In this document: in pieces, positions 18,356 through 27,763 of the stretch | Position numbering within the stretch: position 1 is the first letter of the stretch | Layout of the letters: each line of letters opens with the position of its first letter | Assembly (NCBI RefSeq): GCF_028595265.1 | Contig: NZ_JAQQXP010000003.1 | Location: 62,001-126,000 of the forward strand | Direction of reading: 5' to 3' | Origin: Alteromonas gilva | GTDB taxonomy: Bacteria; Pseudomonadota; Gammaproteobacteria; Enterobacterales; Alteromonadaceae | DNA length: 64,000 nt | Notes under the pieces: model-generated | The model's input: the letters and a program-made list of their open reading frames with translations, nothing else | Told to the model about the DNA's origin: nothing | The model's database searches: none | Position numbers and translations under genes: made by a program

Positions 18356-19516
18356 TTATCGTTTTGCAGCGCTAAAAATAACAAATTTGTTGTGACTGGC
18401 CAGCGTGGTGACATTACCGAATAAACGCTTAAGTGTATGGTAATAATCCAAATGGCGGTTGGCTACTACAATCAGGTGGCCTCCCTTACCAAGCAGTTCG
18501 TAAGCATCGTGAAACATTTGCCAGGCTATATGATCGGTCACCGCATTTTGTTGGTGAAAGGGCGGATTACAGAATACCTTGTTAACCAGAGGCGCGTCGC
18601 TAAGCAATGTTTCCAGGCAGTTACTCACAACAAAGTGGCACTTTGCCAGCCGGTCAGGAAAGTTATCCTGTACATTTTGCCGGGCAGATTCAACGGCCAT
18701 ATAAGACTCATCGACAAACGTCACCCGACAATTCTCTGACATGCTCAGCGCATTGAGTCCCAGTACACCGTTGCCACATCCCAGGTCGACCACATTGTCG
18801 TGAGGGTTTACCTGCATGTTATCAAGTAAGAATCGCGCGCCAATATCCAGAGACTGGCGGGAAAACACATTGGCATGGTTGCTGACTGTTACAGACTGCG
18901 CGGTTGGCAGTTGGCATTGCCAGCGTGACGGGTAAGGGTTATTTACAGATTGGTTCAGAATATTCGCCTGCGGTTGGCAAAAAATCAGCCGTGATTTCTT
19001 TTTAGCCAGCGAAGTGGAAGTTGGGCCCAGCAAGCGCTCAAACAAGTTGAGTACCGAACGGGTAATGGTTTTTACTTTACCGCCGGCAATCATTACGGTG
19101 TCAGGCGTTGCCACCTCGCGCAGCGCCAGCAGTTGGCTTTCAAGCAAAGCCAGAGTGCGGGGTATTTTAATCATGACGATGGCTGGATTGGCTGGCAATG
19201 GCGCAAGACAGTCTTGTGTCGCGACAGAAGGTCGCTGATTATTAACCAGATTTTCGTTGAGCGACAGTTCTGCAATTTTAGAGTCGGACACCCACACCGG
19301 CTGCCTGTCGGCAAATACACAACCTAAAGCGCCAAAATCATCGTTAATAATTAGCCACGGCTTAGTGGCCAGGTTATTTAACTCTGGTTGGCTGTGCACC
19401 TGCTCAATGATATATTCATCAGCACTGTCCCACGCCTGCAAGCTCTTGTGCTGATGCTTTGCCGGGTAGCGAATCAACTCAAAGTCTTGATCAAACAGGC
19501 TAAATTTGGTTGTCAT
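18356..19516 (-). CDS. rlmG: 23S rRNA (guanine-1835 N2)-methyltransferase
   Basis: 386 residues from ATG 19516; an in-frame TTG at 19546 is less likely. The C-terminal half is a class I methyltransferase with the SAM motif VVDLGCGNGVLGL and the amine-methyltransferase motif FCNPPFH, followed by LGKGGHLIVVANRHLDY. The N-terminal half is the degenerate duplicated domain typical of RlmG/RsmC proteins. The combination and length identify RlmG, which modifies G1835 in 23S rRNA. Divergent from alkB, with starts only 17 bases apart. Confidence 0.9.
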   Translation of the reverse strand: MTTKFSLFDQDFELIRYPAKHQHKSLQAWDSADEYIIEQVHSQPELNNLATKPWLIINDDFGALGCVFADRQPVWVSDSKIAELSLNENLVNNQRPSVATQDCLAPLPANPAIVMIKIPRTLALLESQLLALREVATPDTVMIAGGKVKTITRSVLNLFERLLGPTSTSLAKKKSRLIFCQPQANILNQSVNNPYPSRWQCQLPTAQSVTVSNHANVFSRQSLDIGARFLLDNMQVNPHDNVVDLGCGNGVLGLNALSMSENCRVTFVDESYMAVESARQNVQDNFPDRLAKCHFVVSNCLETLLSDAPLVNKVFCNPPFHQQNAVTDHIAWQMFHDAYELLGKGGHLIVVANRHLDYYHTLKRLFGNVTTLASHNKFVIFSAAKR

Positions 19517-19533
19517 GATTACAAGTATTTCCG

Positions 19534-20175
19534 ATGTTAGCGTCAATGCAATTTAATTTATTTGCCAATCAGGTGACCTCGCTGGCTGCACTGCCATTGC
19601 CCGATGCCGATGTGTTGTATCAGGCCGGCTGGCTGTCCGCAGTAGAAAGCAATCAGCTCGCGGCGCAATTGCAGAAAGAATTACCCTGGCGGCAGGATAG
19701 TATCAAATTGTACGGCAGAGAGGTAAAAATTCCGCGCCTGCAAAGCTGGCACGGAGCCCCCCATTGCCATTACCAATATTCTAATTTAAGCCTGACGCCA
19801 CAGCGCATGACGGCATCGCTCAGTCACATTCAACAGCGGCTGCAGCGGGAATTAGCTTGTCAGTTTAATTGTGTATTGGCTAACTGGTACCGGGACGGCC
19901 AGGATGGCATGGGGATGCACGCCGATGACGAGCCTGAGCTTGGTGCACAGCCAGTCATCGCATCGTTATCATTAGGGGCGGCGCGTAAATTCAGCTTTAA
20001 GCACCTGGCCAGCGGTAAGCGCACAGACTTTATTCTGGAGCCGGGCAGTTTACTGGTGATGCGCGGGGCGACGCAACAACACTATCATCATGGTCTAGCC
20101 AAGACGCGCAAACCGGTAAGTGATAGAATCAACCTTACTTATCGATACATTATTGATCCCGGTGCTAACCAGTAG
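19534..20175 (+). CDS. alkB: AlkB-type 2-oxoglutarate/Fe(II) dioxygenase
   Basis: 213 residues (ATG 19534, or ATG 19546). A DNA-alkylation repair dioxygenase that removes methyl groups from bases with oxygen and 2-oxoglutarate. The iron ligands are H129 and D131 in GMHADDE and H186 in HYHHGLAK; the 2-oxoglutarate arginine is in DRINLTYR. The order, spacing and the KIPRLQSWHG nucleotide-recognition region resemble the shorter ABH2-like bacterial AlkB class rather than E. coli AlkB. It is not linked to ada here. No SOS or Ada box is evident. Confidence 0.88.
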   Translation: MLASMQFNLFANQVTSLAALPLPDADVLYQAGWLSAVESNQLAAQLQKELPWRQDSIKLYGREVKIPRLQSWHGAPHCHYQYSNLSLTPQRMTASLSHIQQRLQRELACQFNCVLANWYRDGQDGMGMHADDEPELGAQPVIASLSLGAARKFSFKHLASGKRTDFILEPGSLLVMRGATQQHYHHGLAKTRKPVSDRINLTYRYIIDPGANQ

Positions 20176-20211
20176 CCGGGTAACCCCACGGGCAATCTCA
20201 CAGGTAACCCA

Positions 20212-20529
20212 ATGCAAGTAAAAGTCTTTATTGAACAACAGCTCAGCGACAATCTGGCCCCGCTATTTTTAGAGGTGATTGACGAAAGTCATATGCATAA
20301 TGTGGCCGCTGGTGCGCAAAGCCATTTCAACGTCACTGTCGTCAGTGATGTTTTTAGCGGTCAGCGTTTAATTGCGCGTCACCGTGAAGTCAACGGGTTA
20401 TTGGCTGAGGCATTAGCGGGCCCGGTGCACGCTCTGGCACTGCATACGTATACGCCGGAGGAATGGCAGGCACGCCAACAGCAATCCGTTGCCTCACCAC
20501 CTTGTATGGGTGGCAGTAAAGCCGGTTAA
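20212..20529 (+). CDS. bolA: BolA-family protein
   Basis: 105 residues. The class II KH-like BolA fold is recognisable from the conserved FNVTVVSDVFSGQRLIARHREVN region with the following LALHTYTPEEW. A HMHNV segment contributes the histidine that BolA proteins use, with monothiol glutaredoxin, to bind a [2Fe-2S] cluster. Roles known for the family are iron-sulfur trafficking and stress-linked regulation of morphology and motility. It lies 36 bases after alkB on the same strand. The C-terminal CMGGSKAG tail is not conserved in the family as I know it. Confidence 0.9.
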   Translation: MQVKVFIEQQLSDNLAPLFLEVIDESHMHNVAAGAQSHFNVTVVSDVFSGQRLIARHREVNGLLAEALAGPVHALALHTYTPEEWQARQQQSVASPPCMGGSKAG

Positions 20530-20530
20530 T

Positions 20531-20558
20531 AAATAGCCGTGCAGCGCCTGCGCTATTT
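20531..20558. terminator. Bidirectional terminator-like hairpin between bolA and the AEC gene
   Basis: Outer arms AAATAGC (20531-20537) and GCTATTT (20552-20558) surround an inner GCAG/CTGC stem (20541-20544, 20548-20551) with a small bulge. A/T on both flanks and the convergent position fit a shared terminator. Confidence 0.55.
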
Positions 20559-21502
20559 CAAAGTAGCCGAAGTGCCGACAGCCAGTCAAAGGCTAAAATA
20601 GTAAAGGGTAAAGACAGTAAAGTTGTTACGGCGATGATGCTGGCGGCAAGCCGGTGATCGCCGCCCAGCGTTCGCACCATCACATAACTGGCTGCAGCGG
20701 TTGGCGCAATCGTCATGAGCAGTACAATGCCCAATGGCATGCCACGCAAACCGGCCATGTACGCTAACCCGACCATCACCGCAGGATACACCACACACTT
20801 GCTGACGCTGCTCAGGCCGATATTAAACCAGTCAGCACTAAATGAGCGAAACTGCAATGACGCACCAGTGCACAACAGTGCCAGTGGCAGTGTGAGTTGA
20901 GCAAAGTAGCCTCCGGTCGCCGATACAATTGCTGGCAATGTCCAGTTAAAATAGGAAAAAGGCAACGCCAGTAATATAGCAATAATTAATGGGTTTTTAG
21001 CAATACTTGTGAGTTGTGAGGTAAGTGAGCGCTTGCCATCCTGGTAGAAGTTCAGGACAAATACCGACAGCACGTTAAATAAAATCGTGACCAGTCCCAA
21101 ATACACCGAGGCCGCGGCTAGTCCGGCATTACCGTATGTCTGAGCACAATACGCCAAACCAATAATTCCCATATTGGCGCGAAAGCCTCCCTGAGTCACC
21201 ACGCCTTTGGCGTCGCGTTTTTTGACCAGGTAGTGACTGACCAACATCAGGAGCACAAAGTAGCCAAAGGTACCAATTAAACCTGTGATAATAAGTAGAG
21301 GATTGGCGGCCTGGCTAAAGTCTGCCTGACTGATAGAAATAAACAGTAAGGCCGGTAAGGCAACCGTAAATACCAGCTTTGAGGCTGTTGCAACGAACTC
21401 GTGGTTTATTAGCCTGACTCTGAGCAGTATGTTGCCCATGAGCAGTAACATCAACACGGGACCGATGACCGTGACAGCGAAGTGTAAAGTAGAAGATTGC
21501 AT
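20558..21502 (-). CDS. AEC (auxin efflux carrier) family permease
   Basis: 314 residues with about ten hydrophobic segments in two halves, as in the AEC family of bile/arsenite/riboflavin-superfamily transporters. Typical traits are LVFTVALPALLFISISQADF in the first half, a central LALLCTGASLQF and the closing LLMTIAPTAAASYVMVRTLGGD. Known bacterial members move malate, malonate or other small organic acids; the substrate here is unknown. Inner membrane. No obvious operon partner, and the next upstream gene on this strand is separated by about 175 bases. Confidence 0.88.
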   Translation of the reverse strand: MQSSTLHFAVTVIGPVLMLLLMGNILLRVRLINHEFVATASKLVFTVALPALLFISISQADFSQAANPLLIITGLIGTFGYFVLLMLVSHYLVKKRDAKGVVTQGGFRANMGIIGLAYCAQTYGNAGLAAASVYLGLVTILFNVLSVFVLNFYQDGKRSLTSQLTSIAKNPLIIAILLALPFSYFNWTLPAIVSATGGYFAQLTLPLALLCTGASLQFRSFSADWFNIGLSSVSKCVVYPAVMVGLAYMAGLRGMPLGIVLLMTIAPTAAASYVMVRTLGGDHRLAASIIAVTTLLSLPFTILAFDWLSALRLL

Positions 21503-21677
21503 AAAAAAGTGGGTCAGTTAACGATAACAACAAACGCCAAGCATATCACTTTCGCCTGCGATATGTGATGCATAGCCGGCCGCAACGCTCTCACTGATTA
21601 AATGCCAACGCTGACTGGCAGATAATTAGTGAGGTAGCTAAAGGAACAACAAAGTCAGCGTCGCCCGGCTGTTGGGT

Positions 21678-22004
21678 TTAGTGCTGGTCCGATGGTGTCA
21701 GTACCTGCTGCAAACCGCGCTGGATCAGGGCTTTGCGGCGTTGGTTGATCATTTGGCGGGAAATAATCAGGCCAATCACGAAAGCGGCCACGGGCAACCA
21801 ACTGCTGTAACCAAACAGTGAATACAATAATCCACCCAGACCGATAATCATGAACACAGGCAGCAACCAGCAATACATTTGAAATAAACGCTTTGCCGCT
21901 GGTGTAAAGCTGGTATCACGAGCTTGTTCGAGCAAGGTAAATTGTTCGTGCCTTTCACGGTCGGCAATTTCCGGAAAGTAATCGATATATTCTTTAATAT
22001 CCAT
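21678..22004 (-). CDS. Small two-helix inner-membrane protein
   Basis: 108 residues. A charged N-terminal cytoplasmic part (MDIKEYIDYFPEIADRERHEQF) is followed by two closely spaced membrane helices (CWLLPVFMIIGLGGLLYSLFGY and WLPVAAFVIGLIISRQ) and a basic tail. I recognise no named family. It stands alone between the AEC carrier and the divergent SulP transporter, about 200 bases away. The hydrophobicity pattern and codon use look like a genuine gene rather than a shadow. Confidence 0.7.
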   Translation of the reverse strand: MDIKEYIDYFPEIADRERHEQFTLLEQARDTSFTPAAKRLFQMYCWLLPVFMIIGLGGLLYSLFGYSSWLPVAAFVIGLIISRQMINQRRKALIQRGLQQVLTPSDQH

Positions 22005-22208
22005 AACCGTACATTTGTAGATTTTTGTATGCGGCTAAGAGTGTAGGGCTGACGCTGAAAATTTACAATTTAAAAGTAGTGCAAGCGCGGCGATGCGGAG
22101 AGATCAGGGGTATTGAGCGCGGAATTTAACAATCTGTTAAAGGACAAACGATACTGTCAATGGTAGAATCCGCGCCTGTTTTTTAATCACCTCGGTGCTG
22201 AGAAGTTA

Positions 22209-23774
22209 ATGTTTGATATCATCACGAGTAAAGAGAGCAACGTAAAAAATGACGTGCTGTCGGGAATCACAGTTGCCCTGGCGCTGGTACCTGAAGCGGT
22301 TGCGTTTGCGTTTGTCGCCGGTGTAGAGCCAATGATTGGGCTTTATGCTGCATTTATGATGGGCCTGATTACGTCTGCTATTGGCGGTCGTCCAGGAATG
22401 ATTTCAGGGGCAACCGGCGCGATGGCGGTGGTCATGGTTGCCCTGGTTGCCCAACACGGCGTGCAGTATTTGTTTGCGGCGGTGGTGTTAGCTGGCCTGT
22501 TGCAAGTCATGTGCGGCGTATTCAGGCTGGGTAAGTTCATTCGCCTGGTACCGTATCCGGTGATGCTCGGCTTCGTCAATGGCCTGGCGATTGTTATATT
22601 TCTGGCCCAGTTAGGCCAGTTTAAGGTTACCGGTCCACTGGGTAATCAGGAGTGGATGACTGGCAGCATGCTTTATATCATGCTGGGTCTGGTAGGCCTG
22701 ACTATGGCAATCATTTATTTGCTACCAAAGTTAACCAAGGCAGTGCCTGCCTCGTTGGCGGCGATTATTACCATTACTCTGTTAGTTCACGGGCTGGATT
22801 TAGAAGCGCGCACAGTGATTGACTTTGTGCGGGATATGCTGCCGGCAGAGCAGCGGGATACCGCCACCCTGGCGGGGGAACTACCCAGCTTTGCGATTCC
22901 TATGGTGCCATTTACTATGGACACATTGATGATCATATTGCCGACAGCGGTGATCTTGTGTCTGGTGGGCTTAATTGAGTCCTTGCTTACGCTGACCCTC
23001 ATTGACGAGATGACTGATACCCGTGGTCGTGGCAACAAAGAATGTATCGGTCAGGGCGTGGCTAATACCGTTAATGGTTTCTTTGGCGGCATGGGTGGCT
23101 GCGCGATGATAGGCCAGAGTATGATCAATATTAACTCTGGTGGTCGTGGGCGTTTGTCGGGCATTACCGCAGCGCTGGTATTACTGGGGTTCATTTTATT
23201 TGCCGCACCTTTGATTGAAATGATTCCGTTAGCCGCACTGGTTGGCGTGATGTTTGTGGTGGTTATTGGCACCTTTGAGTGGGCCTCTTTCCGCATTGTA
23301 CGTGGTGTAAATAAGGAAGATGCCTTCGTGCTGTTTTTGGTAACAGCCGTGACAGTGATTGCCGATCTGGCGATTGCCGTAGTGGTCGGGGTGATTGTCT
23401 CTGCCCTGGTATTTGCCTGGAAAGCGGCGCGTTATATCGATTCCAATACGCATATTGATGATGACGGTTGGAAGGTGTACGACTTACGTGGCCCGGTATT
23501 CTTCGGCTCAGTTTCCCACTTTAAAGACCTGTTTGATGTGGCAGGTGACCCTGAAGACGTGGTTATCGATTTTAAGCGAAGCCGTATCTGGGATTCTTCG
23601 GGCGTTGACGCCCTTGACGGCCTGGCCGATAAGTATGAGCAGGCAGGTAAAAAGCTACACATTCGGCATATCAGCCCGGAATGTCGCTCGTTACTGAATA
23701 AAGCGGGTAAGTTTGTTGAGATTAACGTTAACGAAGATCCGCGTTACCGGATTGCCACAGATAAGCTTGCTTAA
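22209..23774 (+). CDS. SulP-family anion transporter with STAS domain
   Basis: 521 residues. The membrane domain shows the SulP hallmarks NDVLSGITVALALVPEAVAFAFVAGV, GLYAAFMMGL and GRPGMISGATGAMAVV across 10-14 hydrophobic segments; the last 100 residues form a STAS domain (VVIDFKRSRIWDSSGVDALDGL). Family members carry sulfate, bicarbonate, chloride or dicarboxylates by symport or exchange; the sequence alone does not tell which. Inner membrane, monocistronic, with GAGAAG before the start and a strong terminator behind. Confidence 0.93.
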   Translation: MFDIITSKESNVKNDVLSGITVALALVPEAVAFAFVAGVEPMIGLYAAFMMGLITSAIGGRPGMISGATGAMAVVMVALVAQHGVQYLFAAVVLAGLLQVMCGVFRLGKFIRLVPYPVMLGFVNGLAIVIFLAQLGQFKVTGPLGNQEWMTGSMLYIMLGLVGLTMAIIYLLPKLTKAVPASLAAIITITLLVHGLDLEARTVIDFVRDMLPAEQRDTATLAGELPSFAIPMVPFTMDTLMIILPTAVILCLVGLIESLLTLTLIDEMTDTRGRGNKECIGQGVANTVNGFFGGMGGCAMIGQSMININSGGRGRLSGITAALVLLGFILFAAPLIEMIPLAALVGVMFVVVIGTFEWASFRIVRGVNKEDAFVLFLVTAVTVIADLAIAVVVGVIVSALVFAWKAARYIDSNTHIDDDGWKVYDLRGPVFFGSVSHFKDLFDVAGDPEDVVIDFKRSRIWDSSGVDALDGLADKYEQAGKKLHIRHISPECRSLLNKAGKFVEINVNEDPRYRIATDKLA

Positions 23775-23795
23775 TGGGCTATGAGGTTAAATAAC

Positions 23796-23822
23796 AAGGG
23801 GGGCTGAGCAGCCCCCTTTTTT
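23796..23822. terminator. Rho-independent terminator between the SulP gene and purT
   Basis: Arms GGGGGCT (23799-23805) and AGCCCCC (23810-23816) with a GAGC loop and six T residues. An AA before the stem makes it weaker in the reverse direction, but it may serve convergent purT too. Confidence 0.92.
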
Positions 23823-23850
23823 GTCTGTGCACGGATACGTGTTTGGCCGA

Positions 23851-25041
23851 TTACTGCCTGGAAATGGTGATATCAACTAAAGCCGCGCTGTGGCGGGCTT
23901 TAGTAACGGCTTGCTCGGTTGAATCGGCACGGGCTAATGCCACGCCTAAGCGTCGTTTGCCGTTGATAGCGGGCTTACCAAATAATCTGATATCGGTCAG
24001 CGGTTCGCTGAGCGCCGCATCCAGATTACCAAAGGTAATATTGTTACCTTCACCATACCCTAAGATGACTGCCGAAGCGCTCGGACCGTAACAGCTGATG
24101 GCAGGAATGGGGAGTCCGAGAATAGCCCGGCTGTGCAAGGCAAATTCAGAGAGGTTTTGTGATATCAGCGTTACCATGCCGGTATCGTGGGGACGGGGAG
24201 AGACTTCACTGAAAATCACCTCATCGCCGCAGACGAACAATTCGACACCAAACAAGCCATAGCCGCCGAGCGCTGCGGTAATGTTATCTGCGATGTGCTG
24301 AGCGGCCTTAAGCGCTTGTTCTGTCATGGCATGAGGTTGCCAGGAATACTGGTAATCGCCGTCTTTTTGAATGTGCCCTATGGGCGGGCAGAAGGATACG
24401 CCCTGGCGGGTCCGTATTGTCAGTAGCGTTATCTCGTAGTCAAAGTCCACATGCCCTTCAACAATCACCTTGCCGGCACCGGCCCGGCCGCCTTCCTGGG
24501 CATACTGCCAGGCACTTTCAATGTCGTCAGTGCTGGTCAGACGGCTTTGTCCTTTGCCCGAGGAGCTCATTATGGGTTTTACGAAACACGGAAAACCAAT
24601 GTCATTAACGGCCTCGACGAATTGCGCCTTATCCGCAGCAAAGCGATAGGGGGAGGTCGGTAAGTTTAGTGTCTGCGCGGCCAGAGAGCGAATGCCCTCG
24701 CGGTTCATGGTCAGATGCACGGCATTGGCACTAGGCACCACAGTAAATCCTTCCTGTTCAAGCTTGAGCAGTTCTGCGGTTGCTATGGCTTCGACTTCCG
24801 GCACAATTAAATCCGGCGCTTCTAACTCGACAACCTCTCGCAGTGCGCCGGCATCCAGCATCGAAAACTGATAGCTGCGATCGGCAACCTGCATTGCCGG
24901 TGCATTTTTATAACTGTCGCAGGCGATTACCTCGCAGCCCAGGCGCTGGCATTCAATCACTACTTCCTTGCCTAACTCGCCGCTGCCCAGTAACAGCACT
25001 TTCTTAGCCTGAGGCGTAAACGGTGTGCCTAGTCGTGTCAT
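23851..25041 (-). CDS. purT: Formate-dependent phosphoribosylglycinamide formyltransferase 2
   Basis: 396-residue ATP-grasp enzyme forming formyl-GAR from GAR, formate and ATP, the folate-independent alternative to PurN in purine synthesis. Recognisable segments are KKVLLLGSGELGKEVVIECQRLG, the ATP-binding FPCFVKPIMSSSGKGQS, and FGVELFVCGDEVIFSEVSPRPHDTGMVTLISQ. Full length. Its ATG overlaps the stop of the upstream acetyltransferase-thioesterase gene as ATGA, indicating coupling. Cytoplasmic. I see no PurR operator near it. Confidence 0.96.
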   Translation of the reverse strand: MTRLGTPFTPQAKKVLLLGSGELGKEVVIECQRLGCEVIACDSYKNAPAMQVADRSYQFSMLDAGALREVVELEAPDLIVPEVEAIATAELLKLEQEGFTVVPSANAVHLTMNREGIRSLAAQTLNLPTSPYRFAADKAQFVEAVNDIGFPCFVKPIMSSSGKGQSRLTSTDDIESAWQYAQEGGRAGAGKVIVEGHVDFDYEITLLTIRTRQGVSFCPPIGHIQKDGDYQYSWQPHAMTEQALKAAQHIADNITAALGGYGLFGVELFVCGDEVIFSEVSPRPHDTGMVTLISQNLSEFALHSRAILGLPIPAISCYGPSASAVILGYGEGNNITFGNLDAALSEPLTDIRLFGKPAINGKRRLGVALARADSTEQAVTKARHSAALVDITISRQ

Positions 25042-25946
25042 GCGTTATCCTCTTTTGGTAACACCCAGTATATGCCATGAAACTCTGCGACCGGTTGGGT
25101 ATCGTCGAGCACTTCCACCTCCAGCTCTATCCGGCATTTTCGGCCTTTGCTGAGCGCGCTAAACTTGCCCTTGAGTCGTTCCACATTGCAGGTGGCACGT
25201 GGTTTCATAGTAATCGGTTTATGATAATGAATATTGCCATCGCCCAGTACGATATCGCCTTCAAGACCTTTGTCTTTAAGTTGCAAAAAGATCATGCCCC
25301 AGCCAGTCAGGGTCGCCAGGGAGAAAATACTGCCGGCAAACATAGTGCCATGAATATTAATGTTTTTATTCAATGACGCCCGGGTTTCAAGTGTCTTACC
25401 GGTATACTGGTGAAGCTTGATCCCCATATGTTCGGTTATAGGAATGGTTTCTGTCCAGGTATTCTGTAGCTCCTGACACCACTCAGGATGCAGCACCAGT
25501 AACGAAAAATCATTGAGTTTTTTAACCATCTGCTGACGTTTTAGCAGGCCCAGTTCATTCGGTGCTTCCCGCTCTACTTTAAAGCCACAGGCTTCAAAGA
25601 AGTCGATGGATATTTCGCGGCTGTTGGTGACAGCCCGGATAGCGCCTAACTCGCGGGCGACAGACTCCAATGCATTGAGCATAAACAGCCCAAGACCGCG
25701 GCGTTGATAATCGCTGTGGACTGCAATATGACGTATCTGAGCTTCTTCGGCGGTGTTTAAGTGAACCCGCCCGCAGGCGATAATCTGTCCGTCAGTATTG
25801 ACGACCATGCGATGTTCGCTGACCTGTTCGTATTCATCTTTTTCTGAGCCTGGAGGAAAATTCCAGGGCTGGCGAAGGTACTGCCAGCGGAAATGATAAT
25901 ACGCGGTGAGCTGCTCTTCACTTAGTGGTGTAATAACTTTAAACAC
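25038..25946 (-). CDS. YiiD-like fusion: GNAT acetyltransferase plus hotdog thioesterase domain
   Basis: 302 residues in two parts. Residues 1 to about 140 form a GNAT domain with the acetyl-CoA loop YQRRGLGLFML. Residues from about 150 to the end form a hotdog domain of the YiiD C-terminal (putative thioesterase) type, with NINIHGTMFAGSIFSLATLTGWGM. The same fusion is YiiD in E. coli, of unclear function. The E. coli gene neighbours dtd and yihY, both present here on the same strand within 8 kb, so the context supports the assignment. The stop overlaps the purT start by four bases. Confidence 0.87.
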   Translation of the reverse strand: MFKVITPLSEEQLTAYYHFRWQYLRQPWNFPPGSEKDEYEQVSEHRMVVNTDGQIIACGRVHLNTAEEAQIRHIAVHSDYQRRGLGLFMLNALESVARELGAIRAVTNSREISIDFFEACGFKVEREAPNELGLLKRQQMVKKLNDFSLLVLHPEWCQELQNTWTETIPITEHMGIKLHQYTGKTLETRASLNKNINIHGTMFAGSIFSLATLTGWGMIFLQLKDKGLEGDIVLGDGNIHYHKPITMKPRATCNVERLKGKFSALSKGRKCRIELEVEVLDDTQPVAEFHGIYWVLPKEDNA

Positions 25947-26038
25947 AGGGGCGCATTCTCATATCTGATCGGCAGTACATTAAATATTAAGCTCACCATG
26001 ACAGCAAGGGGCAGGGCAAAGAAAAGTTGCCGTTATCG

Positions 26039-26476
26039 TCACACCTGAAGGTGGAAAGTCACAGGGCCATCGTTAACCAGCTGGACCTGCATGTCGGCTC
26101 CAAACTGACCACAGGCAACCGGAATCCCCTGGTGTTCAAGCTGGTCAACAAATGCTTTATATAACGATTCCCCCAATTCAGGCGGCGCGCCCCGGGAAAA
26201 TCCAGGCCGGTTTCCTTTACGGGTATCGGCGACCAGCGTGAACTGCGACACCACCAGTACCGAACCGCCGGTTTGGCGAATATTGAGATTCATTTTACCG
26301 TCATCATCGCTGAACAGGCGGTAATTACCTATTTTAGTCGCCAGTTTCTCCACTTCGGCCTGGGTGTCTTGTTTTTCCACGCCCAGCAATAGCAACATGC
26401 CTGCGCCTATTTCGCCAATGGTATTGCCGTCAACGGTGACACTGGCCTCGCTGACGCGTTGAATTAGTCCAATCAT
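26039..26476 (-). CDS. dtd: D-aminoacyl-tRNA deacylase
   Basis: 145 residues from ATG 26476 (MIGLIQRVSEASVTVDG); the open frame extends to 26518, but that would add 14 untypical residues overlapping pip. It hydrolyses D-amino acids mischarged on tRNA, and also glycine from tRNA-Ala. Family motifs are seen: LLLLGVEKQDT, GSVLVVSQFTLVADTRKGNRPGFS and the closing NDGPVTFHLQV, which carries the Gly/Pro region of the active site. It begins eight bases after the pip stop, so pip-dtd is probably one transcript. Confidence 0.95.
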   Translation of the reverse strand: MIGLIQRVSEASVTVDGNTIGEIGAGMLLLLGVEKQDTQAEVEKLATKIGNYRLFSDDDGKMNLNIRQTGGSVLVVSQFTLVADTRKGNRPGFSRGAPPELGESLYKAFVDQLEHQGIPVACGQFGADMQVQLVNDGPVTFHLQV

Positions 26477-26483
26477 AACTTCA

Positions 26484-27428
26484 TTATTGTAATGTTGATT
26501 TAAAATCATTGATGGCATCCCGCAGGGCCATCCTTATACCTTGCTCTGTACTGCTGTGGCCAGCCCCGGCAATGAACTGAAGTTCACTGTTTTGCCAGTG
26601 CTGGTGTAAGGCAAAGGCGCCCTCAGGCTTGCATACGGAGTCACAGCGACCATGGATAATTTTGCCAGGAATATGGCTGATGTTACAGGCATGCTGCAGA
26701 ATATAATTTTCTGCTATAAAACATTGATTAGCCACATAATGCCACTCAAACAACGCCAGGCTCAAAACGCCCCGGTGGCCATTTAGCTGGCCACTGTCAG
26801 TCGTTATTGGGTGAACCCGCGCCGTGGCTTCTTCCCATCGGTACCAGCGGCTGGCGGCTTCGTGACGTTGAGTGACATCAATGCTGTTAAATGCGTTGCC
26901 ATAATAGGTAAGTACAGACGTCAAATCGGTTACCTGTGGTATGCCGGCGACAAATTGTTGATATGCATCCGGATAAACCTGTGCGGCACCACCTTCTGGC
27001 GCCAGAAACCACTCAAAGTCACTGCGCCTGGCCAGAAAAACACCCCGTAAAATCATGCCAGTAACTGTTTCAGGTTCGTTGATTGCGGCGAGTAAAGCGA
27101 GCGTTGTGCCCCATGACCCCCCGAACAGCAGCCATTGCTCAATGCCAAGTAGCTGCCGCAACCGGGTAATATCGCTGAGCAGATGCGCCGTGGTATTAGC
27201 GGTGGTGGATAAAAAGGGGGTAGAGCGGCCGCAGCCGCGCTGATCGAAGCCGATAACGTGGTAAGTGTCCAGATCAAACAACGCCGTGTAGTTTGACGCC
27301 AGTCCCGCGCCGGGGCCACCATGCAGTACCAGTACTGGTATGCCAGACGGGTTGCCGTTAAGCTCATAGTAGACCTCATGCCCATCGTTGGTAGGCATAG
27401 TGTTGCGCTGGTAGCAGGTCGATGACAT
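26484..27428 (-). CDS. pip: Proline iminopeptidase
   Basis: 314-residue S33 alpha/beta hydrolase that releases N-terminal proline. Typical elements are VLVLHGGPGAGLASNY (oxyanion HGGPG), FDQRGCGRSTPF, and the nucleophile elbow FGGSWGTTLALL; an aspartate in GRCDSVC and a histidine in GAGHSS complete the triad. Length and motifs are those of the small bacterial enzymes. No signal peptide, so cytoplasmic. It precedes dtd by eight bases. Upstream, the intergenic gap to the divergent small membrane gene is about 100 bases. Confidence 0.94.
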   Translation of the reverse strand: MSSTCYQRNTMPTNDGHEVYYELNGNPSGIPVLVLHGGPGAGLASNYTALFDLDTYHVIGFDQRGCGRSTPFLSTTANTTAHLLSDITRLRQLLGIEQWLLFGGSWGTTLALLAAINEPETVTGMILRGVFLARRSDFEWFLAPEGGAAQVYPDAYQQFVAGIPQVTDLTSVLTYYGNAFNSIDVTQRHEAASRWYRWEEATARVHPITTDSGQLNGHRGVLSLALFEWHYVANQCFIAENYILQHACNISHIPGKIIHGRCDSVCKPEGAFALHQHWQNSELQFIAGAGHSSTEQGIRMALRDAINDFKSTLQ

Positions 27429-27527
27429 GACAAGAACTCTTACAAATGAAGATACCGAAATAATTGTAACTTAACCCTAATTCATTTAATTTAATCAGTA
27501 AAATTGTATTTAATGTTTGGAGCAATT

Positions 27528-27755
27528 ATGGCTGGTCAAGGTTCTGGTGGTAATGTTATCGCCGCGATATGTAGTTTTTTTATCCCCGGACTGGGGCAGT
27601 TAGTACAAGGTCGGATCCTTGCTGCCCTGTTCTTTTTTGTTGTTTGCGCAGTGAGCTATGCCCTGGGGGCAACGGTGATCCTGTTCTTCATGTGGCTGGT
27701 GGGGGCAATTTTCCATTTATGGGCGATTATTGATGCTGCACGTTTCAGGGGCTGA
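27528..27755 (+). CDS. Small two-helix membrane protein (TM2-like)
   Basis: 75 residues from ATG 27528, with TTTGGAG at about 27513-27519. Two hydrophobic helices: ICSFFIPGLGQLVQG-type and a longer LFFFVVCAVSYALGATVILFF segment. The FFIPGLGQLVQGR pattern is shared by small membrane proteins distantly like TM2-domain proteins. Function unknown. The stop is nine bases before the DUF2959 lipoprotein start, so the two are likely cotranscribed. Confidence 0.72.
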   Translation: MAGQGSGGNVIAAICSFFIPGLGQLVQGRILAALFFFVVCAVSYALGATVILFFMWLVGAIFHLWAIIDAARFRG

Positions 27756-27763
27756 TTAAGGCC